A stretch of 64,000 nucleotides of DNA, taken from NCBI RefSeq assembly GCF_013072695.1, contig NZ_LXUK01000022.1:307084-371083 (forward strand). The letters are read 5' to 3'. Source of the stretch: Acinetobacter sp. Ac_5812 (GTDB taxonomy: Bacteria > Pseudomonadota > Gammaproteobacteria > Pseudomonadales > Moraxellaceae). The first letter of the stretch is position 1; every line of letters starts with the position of its first letter. A program made the translations under genes and the position numbers. This document shows positions 59,253-64,000 of the stretch, piece after piece. The notes below the pieces were generated by a model. That model did no database searches. It saw nothing but the letters and a program-made list of their open reading frames with translations, and was not told the origin of the DNA.

Positions 59253-60236
59253 ATGAAAGCACAAATCCTGAAAAGTTATGATGTTAAAGAATTTAATCTT
59301 ATTGAAATTCCAATTCCTGAGATTAATGCAAATGAAGTTTTAGTAAAAATTCATAGCAGCGGTGTTAATCCGATTGATTATAAAATCCGTGAAGGTGCTG
59401 CACCTTATGCAGATCCAGTCTTGCCAGCAGTATTAGGAACAGATCTGGCGGGTGAAATTGTCGAAGTTGGGAACAACGTTACAGCTTTTAAGGTCGGGGA
59501 TGAAGTCTATGGTCTAGCAGGTGGAGTCCGTGGATTACAAGGAACGCTAGCAGAATATATTGCTGTAGATGCCGATTTACTTGCCATTAAGCCTAAAAGT
59601 TTATCTATGCGTGAAGCCGCAGCTTTACCATTAGTTTTCTTAACAGCTTGGGAAGGCTTGGTTGATCAAGCTCGAATAAAAGAAGGTGATACGGTTTTAG
59701 TACAGGGTACTGGTGGTGTTGGTCATATGGTTGCCCAACTTGCGAAAGCGAAAGGTGCACATGTCTATGCGACTGGTTCAGCAAAGCGTCAGAAAATGAT
59801 TGAGGGGCTGGGTGTGACAGCAATTGATTATGGGGCAGAAAGTGTTGAAGATTATGTGCAAAAATATACTGGAGGTCAGGGGTTTGATATTATTTATGAC
59901 ACAGTAGGTGGTGATACGCTTGCCGCATCATTATCAGCGATAAAACCCTATGGACATATTGCAAGTTGTTATGCCTTTGGTGAAATCAATTTAGCACCAT
60001 CTTCTTTACGTGCCGCAACCATTTCAGGTGTGTTTGTGTTATTACCGATGTTATCGGGTCAAGGACGGGCTCATCATGGTGATATTTTGCGAGAATTAAC
60101 CCAGTATGTTGAATCAGGAACAATCAAACCGATTGTTGATCCACGTACTTTTACTCTAGAAAATGCGCTTGAAGCTCATGATTACCTAGAAAGTGGCTCT
60201 GCTTCAATTAAAGTTGTGGTCGATATTATTTCATAA
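59253..60236 (+). CDS. NADP-dependent quinone-type oxidoreductase (MDR family)
   Basis: A 327-residue medium-chain dehydrogenase/reductase without the catalytic zinc cysteines. HSSGVNPIDYKIREGAAPYADPVLPAVLGTDLAGEIVEVG (about residues 33-72; in part) is the GroES-like domain, and VLVQGTGGVGHMVAQLAKAKGAHVYATG (about 150-177) the Rossmann dinucleotide site. It is expected to reduce quinones or alpha,beta-unsaturated carbonyls. GAGGTAAA precedes the ATG. Its induction by the divergent LysR regulator is likely. Confidence 0.92.
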   Translation: MKAQILKSYDVKEFNLIEIPIPEINANEVLVKIHSSGVNPIDYKIREGAAPYADPVLPAVLGTDLAGEIVEVGNNVTAFKVGDEVYGLAGGVRGLQGTLAEYIAVDADLLAIKPKSLSMREAAALPLVFLTAWEGLVDQARIKEGDTVLVQGTGGVGHMVAQLAKAKGAHVYATGSAKRQKMIEGLGVTAIDYGAESVEDYVQKYTGGQGFDIIYDTVGGDTLAASLSAIKPYGHIASCYAFGEINLAPSSLRAATISGVFVLLPMLSGQGRAHHGDILRELTQYVESGTIKPIVDPRTFTLENALEAHDYLESGSASIKVVVDIIS

Positions 60237-60243
60237 ACTGACT

Positions 60244-60283
60244 AAGCAGCTATATCTTTTGAAATATAGCTGCTTGTTTTTAT
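60244..60283 (+). terminator. terminator after oxidoreductase gene
   Basis: AAGCAGCTATAT and ATATAGCTGCTT pair with a short loop, followed by GTTTTTATT. Confidence 0.88.
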
Positions 60284-60285
60284 TA

Positions 60286-60460
60286 ATGAATATCAATCAT
60301 CATAAATTTCATGATCGTTACGAACACAGTAGCAACCTGTTGATGCAGGCCATTAAGCATTTAAAGTTGATAATTCTTCAAGTGGTGAGAAAGCAGATTT
60401 TTAGCAGAAATAGATCAGGTTGATCGACTAAAATCTCTCTAGCGTACGTAATAGTGTTTT
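60286..60460 (+). pseudogene. remnant of a GGDEF (diguanylate cyclase) domain
   Basis: A 45-codon frame from ATG 60286 reads MNINHHKFHDRYEHSSNLL, which aligns to the conserved D-I-D-x-F-K-x-x-N-D-x-Y-G-H-x-x-G-D motif of GGDEF domains, with the first metal-binding Asp and the Gly replaced. After it the frame drifts; a shifted frame reads SSGEKADF where GGDEF would be expected, then stop, then EIDQVDRLKSL. There is no upstream sensor part and no full domain, so this is a decayed fragment. Confidence 0.45.
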
Positions 60461-60704
60461 CGATTTGATGTATAGAAAGAGTACTGTCCGCCTTTGGAGC
60501 GTTGGCTCATTTAAGGACTTTAACGCTGTTTGATCACCATTTTGTATGCTTATTATTCAAATTAAAATACTTAATTTTTAAAAATATTTACCAATATATG
60601 CCAAATTTCATGAAAATTAGCCATTAAGCGCTAATATTGAATAAGTTTATTCAAATATTATCTGAAGTAATATATTATAAAAACATATATTGATTAGTGA
60701 GAGG
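60461..60704. promoter_or_regulatory. promoter region of the sulfur operon
   Basis: AT-rich region with a perfect palindrome TTGAATAA-GT-TTATTCAA at 60637-60654 flanked by ATATT on both sides. It lies about 50 bases before the YeeE/YedE gene and probably binds a regulator. ArsR-type persulfide sensors (BigR/SqrR) control such operons in other bacteria, but no such gene is in the window. Confidence 0.5.
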
Positions 60705-61124
60705 ATGATGACTAGTATTCTTTTAGCTTTGATTGGTGGTGCACTAATTGGATTAGCGGCTGTAGGTTATTTATACGTCAATGGGCGTATAGCGGGTGTG
60801 AGTGGTTTGATTGCCCAATTATTACAGCCCAAAACATTTTTGAGTAGTTCGGCTTTTTGGTTTTTATTGGGTCTGATTATTACACCCTTTATTTATCAAA
60901 TTTTTGTAAAGCCTGAAATTATTATGCAGTCATCTCCACTCGCTTTGATCATTGCTGGGCTGTTAGTGGGCTTTGGAACTCGTTTAGGTTCAGGTTGTAC
61001 CAGTGGGCATGGGATCTGCGGGATTAGCCGTTTATCGCCACGTTCGATGGTTGCCACAATCACATTTATGTTCGCTGGCTTTGTTACGGTGTATGTCGTA
61101 CGTCATATTTTGGGAGCCGCGTAA
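60705..61124 (+). CDS. YeeE/YedE family sulfur transport protein, N half
   Basis: A 139-residue membrane protein with about four helices and the diagnostic GFGTRLGSGCTSGHGICGISRLS motif (about residues 90-112; cysteine pair in SGCTSGHGICG) of YeeE/YedE sulfur transporters, which import thiosulfate or related sulfur compounds. ATG 60705 or 60708 after GAGAGG. Its stop overlaps the next ATG by one base, so the two halves are made together. Confidence 0.93.
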   Translation: MMTSILLALIGGALIGLAAVGYLYVNGRIAGVSGLIAQLLQPKTFLSSSAFWFLLGLIITPFIYQIFVKPEIIMQSSPLALIIAGLLVGFGTRLGSGCTSGHGICGISRLSPRSMVATITFMFAGFVTVYVVRHILGAA

Positions 61125-61534
61125 TGAAAAATCTATTTGCGTTTATCTTTGGCAGTGTATTTGCATTGGGTCTATTGATTTCAGGTATGTCAAATCCTGA
61201 GAAAGTATTGAGCTTTCTAGATATTTTTGGCGCCTGGGATATTAGTTTAATGTTTGTGATGATTGGTGCAATTGCGGTTGCATTTATCCCATTTCAAAGA
61301 GCCTTACGCAATCCCAAAACATTATCAGGTGAGGTGATTGCTTTACCAAACAATAATCAAATTGATAAGAAGTTGATCACGGGTGCGATATTATTTGGTA
61401 TGGGTTGGGGCATTGCAGGGATTTGCCCGGCACCCGCAATTACCTTGATCGGCTTGGGTTATTTTGAGGTTTGGTATTTTATAGGCGCAATGCTACTCGG
61501 CATGTTGATCCATCGTCTTTGGGCCAAACAGTAG
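61124..61534 (+). CDS. YeeE/YedE family sulfur transport protein, C half (DUF6691)
   Basis: A 136-residue partner of the preceding protein, with four helices, FGSVFALGLLISGMSNPEKVLSFLDIFG (in part) near the start and GMGWGIAGICPAPAI near residue 100, the second conserved cysteine block. The two genes together correspond to one full-length YeeE. Overlaps the upstream stop. Confidence 0.92.
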   Translation: MKNLFAFIFGSVFALGLLISGMSNPEKVLSFLDIFGAWDISLMFVMIGAIAVAFIPFQRALRNPKTLSGEVIALPNNNQIDKKLITGAILFGMGWGIAGICPAPAITLIGLGYFEVWYFIGAMLLGMLIHRLWAKQ

Positions 61535-61544
61535 GAGAAATGCA

Positions 61545-62420
61545 ATGCAACATCCAACAGTCAAAGCCTTTTTTGATGAACAGAGCAATACCTTTAGTTA
61601 TGTTGTACATGACCCTGAAACAAAGCATTGCGCGATTATTGATAGTGTTTTGGATTATGATGCTGCCTCAGCTTCGACTTCCACACAACATGCAGATGAG
61701 ATCATTGCTTATATTGAATCTCAAGCGCTCATAGTTGAATGGATATTGGAAACGCATGTTCATGCAGATCATTTAACCGCATCGCAATATCTGAAATCCA
61801 AGCTTGGTGGCAAGATTGCCATGAGTGAGAAAATTGCGATTGTTCAGGATACCTTTAGTGCAATTTATCATATTGATCTTCAATATTTTAATACGCATCA
61901 AGTGTTTGATTATCTGTTTAAAGACCATGAACACTTCAGTATCGGAAACCTAGACGCATATAATATACCAACGCCAGGACATACCCCTGCGTGCTTAAGT
62001 TATATCATTGGTGATGCTATTTTTGTTGGCGACACCTTATTCATGCCAGATTATGGCACGGCGCGCTGTGATTTTCCCAAAGGAAGTGCTGATCTATTAT
62101 TTGATTCTGTACAAAAACTTTATCAACTTCCTGATCAAACGCGTGTTTTCTTATGCCATGACTACAAGCCAGAAGGTCGAGATGAGTATGTGTATGAAAC
62201 CAGCATTTGCGCACAAAAGCAGCATAATATTCATATCAACATGAAAACGCTTAAACAGGACTTTGTACGGATGCGTCAAAGCCGTGATGCAACATTGTCA
62301 ATGCCAAAGCTTATTCTGCCCGCAATTCAAATTAATATGGATGCAGGCAGATTACCTGAACCTGAGACTAATGGAATCCGCTACTTAAAGTTACCTCTGA
62401 ATTACTTTAATCGATCATAA
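61545..62420 (+). CDS. MBL-fold persulfide dioxygenase-like hydrolase
   Basis: A 291-residue metallo-beta-lactamase-fold protein of the ETHE1/Blh group, which oxidises glutathione persulfide to sulfite. The metal motif is THVHADHLTA (HxHxDH, about residues 70-79), GHTPAC and the metal-bridging Asp region GDTLFMPDYGTARCDFP follow, and CHDYKPEGRDE ends the core. It is the third gene of the sulfur operon, which fits sulfide or thiosulfate handling. TAGGAGAA lies 8 bases before the ATG. Confidence 0.93.
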   Translation: MQHPTVKAFFDEQSNTFSYVVHDPETKHCAIIDSVLDYDAASASTSTQHADEIIAYIESQALIVEWILETHVHADHLTASQYLKSKLGGKIAMSEKIAIVQDTFSAIYHIDLQYFNTHQVFDYLFKDHEHFSIGNLDAYNIPTPGHTPACLSYIIGDAIFVGDTLFMPDYGTARCDFPKGSADLLFDSVQKLYQLPDQTRVFLCHDYKPEGRDEYVYETSICAQKQHNIHINMKTLKQDFVRMRQSRDATLSMPKLILPAIQINMDAGRLPEPETNGIRYLKLPLNYFNRS

Positions 62421-62431
62421 AATACTTAATT

Positions 62432-62461
62432 GCTCAAAAGGATTTGAGCGATGTCTTTTTC
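62432..62461 (+). terminator. terminator after sulfur operon
   Basis: GCTCAAA and TTTGAGC with an AGGA loop, followed after a few bases by CTTTTT. Weak but plausible. Confidence 0.55.
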
Positions 62462-62508
62462 ACACACATTAAGTATGAAAAATGAAGCTTAGGTTTTGTT
62501 TGAACACT

Positions 62509-62536
62509 CAATTGTTATGTTATAACATAACAATTG
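62509..62536. promoter_or_regulatory. Zur box (perfect 28-bp palindrome)
   Basis: The 14-base half CAATTGTTATGTTA is followed directly by its exact reverse complement. The core TGTTATGTTATAACATAACA matches the Zur operator style (GTTATA/TATAAC). It lies just ahead of a zinc-type TonB receptor, so Zur repression in zinc-replete cells is likely. Confidence 0.85.
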
Positions 62537-62553
62537 AAAATAAGGAGTTCAAT

Positions 62554-64000
62554 GTGCGTTACAAAGCCTTGGCAATAGCCATTCTATTCATTCATCAGCA
62601 AGCATCTGCAAATGAGCAGGACAGTCCTGTAATTTTGCCAAACATCAGTTTAAAAGCAGAAACAGATCTTTCAATCGGGAACAATACCATTGTAGGGAAT
62701 CGCAATTCACAACATCAAACTTTAGGGGATGCACTTAAGCAGGTTTCAGGCATACAAAGCAGTTCTTTTGGTCCCAACGCAGGCGCACCTGTGATTCGAA
62801 GTTTAAGCGGGAATCGTGTACAGATTCTTGAAGACGGGCAGTCGATTTATGGCATGAATGCTGTCAGTGGCAATATTGCCATTCCATTTGATCCTTTATT
62901 TAATCAATCTATTCAGGTAAATAAGTCATCGGATAGTGTGAGATACGGTGGAAATGCCATCGGTGGTAGTGTAAATGTAGAGAATGGTCTGATTAGCAAA
63001 GAAATTCCTAAGAAAGATCATAATTTAGAGCTGGCTGTGCGAAAAGGCTGGAACAGTACCGATGCACATGGCTTTAAGCTGAATTTAAATAATCAAAGCA
63101 ACTTTTCAACCAATTTTTTATTTTCTAAACAAGACATTTCATCTTATAAAATTCCGGGGAATAGCAAAGCTGAACAATGTAATAGTGGAATTTTTCCTGC
63201 GACGGGTGGGGTGAATTCAGCCTTGGCAGATGCGTGCCAAAAGGATGCACGTATACAGCAGATCTATAACATCGCGTCACAAAAATATATCGATCAATTT
63301 ATGACTGAAAATCCAGATTGGGCGGATGGACAGTTTTCATTTTATACCGATAAACCGACATCTGTTTGGAGTGGTAAGACTTATACCAACCCAGCTAATC
63401 CTGAATATAAGCCTGATACACCTAAGTTTAAAGAAAACAAGATTAATCAAGATGTGACCCCAAATTACAAGCGAAAATTAGGCAACAGTTATTTAGAAAA
63501 TCAGCATTATGCGATTGGCAGTACTTATTTTCTGGAAAATGGTTATATTGGCCTGAGCGCGGATTCGAAGAAAAATGCCTATGGGGTTCCAGGTTTTTCT
63601 TTAGAAAATAAGTCATTTCAATCCTCCTATGAGGATGGTTTGCCAGTTGGTGTAAAAACCGATCAAAGGAAATATAGCCTAGATAGTCAGTTTAATTTTG
63701 ATATCCCCTTTTTAAAGGGCATTGATATCAAAGCGAATCAGCTCATCAATCGTTCGGGTGAGTATTTAGGTCCGCAACTCGCTAATGATTACCGCTTTGA
63801 TACTAAACAAGCCGAAATTGTATTGAGACATCAGCCTATTCGCTACGTGAATGGTTTATTAGGGCTGAGCCAGAGTGACCGTAGCGTCGAAGGACAGGGC
63901 AAGCTACGTTATCTTCCCAATGTCAACACCAAAACTCAAGCCATTTTTATTCAAGAGAAGATTGATTTGGATCGACTCTCTTTTGATGCAGGCTATCGCC
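62554..64000 (+). CDS. znuD: TonB-dependent receptor, ZnuD-like (partial)
   Basis: The first 482 codons of an outer-membrane receptor that runs off the window. The start is GTG at 62554 with TAAGGAG 6 bases upstream; the overlapping ATG at 62552 is out of frame and soon stops. A signal peptide (MRYKALAIAILFIHQQASA) precedes the plug: TLGDALKQVSGIQSSSFGPNAG, PVIRSLSGNRVQILEDGQ, and YGGNAIGGSVNVENG (in part), the ZnuD/HmuR-like class. A strong Zur box just upstream and a long loop region with several His and Cys residues support a zinc role. The gene name is by similarity. Confidence 0.85.
   Translation, partial: MRYKALAIAILFIHQQASANEQDSPVILPNISLKAETDLSIGNNTIVGNRNSQHQTLGDALKQVSGIQSSSFGPNAGAPVIRSLSGNRVQILEDGQSIYGMNAVSGNIAIPFDPLFNQSIQVNKSSDSVRYGGNAIGGSVNVENGLISKEIPKKDHNLELAVRKGWNSTDAHGFKLNLNNQSNFSTNFLFSKQDISSYKIPGNSKAEQCNSGIFPATGGVNSALADACQKDARIQQIYNIASQKYIDQFMTENPDWADGQFSFYTDKPTSVWSGKTYTNPANPEYKPDTPKFKENKINQDVTPNYKRKLGNSYLENQHYAIGSTYFLENGYIGLSADSKKNAYGVPGFSLENKSFQSSYEDGLPVGVKTDQRKYSLDSQFNFDIPFLKGIDIKANQLINRSGEYLGPQLANDYRFDTKQAEIVLRHQPIRYVNGLLGLSQSDRSVEGQGKLRYLPNVNTKTQAIFIQEKIDLDRLSFDAGYR

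Overview
The gene content, low G+C composition (estimated by eye at about 40%) and gene order point to a gammaproteobacterium of the genus Acinetobacter. Supporting signs are the cydP-cydA-cydB-cydX-ybgE operon, the pyrG-kdsA-eno-ftsB-ispD block, stand-alone BLUF photoreceptors, several TonB-dependent siderophore receptors, and a clpS-clpA pair. The species cannot be fixed from the sequence alone. The window looks like ordinary chromosome. I see no rRNA, tRNA, CRISPR array, insertion sequence or prophage.

Layout. 1-8.4 kb: small hypothetical proteins, ftsY, a nitroreductase, gene debris, two tandem BLUF proteins and a DUF2057 protein. 8.4-13.7 kb: a GNAT acetyltransferase, then an iron-uptake cluster (DUF3325, a small membrane protein, a PepSY-TM reductase, and a divergent TonB receptor, with Fur-like boxes). 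13.7-17.6 kb: the cytochrome bd operon on the minus strand, including a 33-residue cydX, behind an AT-rich regulatory region with repeats. 17.6-30 kb: housekeeping and membrane genes (Rieske protein, PfkB kinase, M16C peptidase, outer-membrane phospholipase A, KtrAB potassium uptake, ilvA, rpiA, an M48/SprT-like metallopeptidase). 30-38.3 kb: a CDP-alcohol phosphatidyltransferase, a large lipoprotein, argC, a DUF6776 protein, clpS, a repeat array with a decayed second clpS, clpA and a YnfA-type membrane protein. 38.3-45.2 kb: a second siderophore receptor, an ABC-F ATPase, a DAHP synthase behind a long structured leader, and an orphan Hint-domain gene. 45.2-51.3 kb: a PadR-controlled divergent locus (hydrolases, fadH, an NTF2-like protein, an SGNH esterase). 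51.3-57.8 kb: a lipoprotein, then pyrG-kdsA-eno-ftsB-ispD and a DUF6438 lipoprotein. 57.8-64 kb: remnants of a P-loop gene and of a GGDEF domain, a LysR/oxidoreductase pair, a YeeE/YedE-persulfide dioxygenase sulfur operon, and the start of a Zur-controlled zinc receptor running off the window.

Most striking observation. The 5' leader of the DAHP synthase gene (about 42664-42998) contains two aromatic-residue-rich leader peptides. The first, 17 codons long with seven C-terminal residues Y-F-Y-F-W-Q-Y, is followed by mutually exclusive hairpins and a strong intrinsic terminator, which is a complete textbook attenuator. The second, 30 codons long and rich in Tyr and Phe, lies after the terminator and just before the gene.

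Other points worth a second look: a stand-alone Hint domain that has lost its catalytic residues at both ends; a decayed clpS copy next to a repeat array; a 23-bp sequence repeated in three intergenic regions; and a hairpin that masks the ribosome binding site of the small gene before ftsY.
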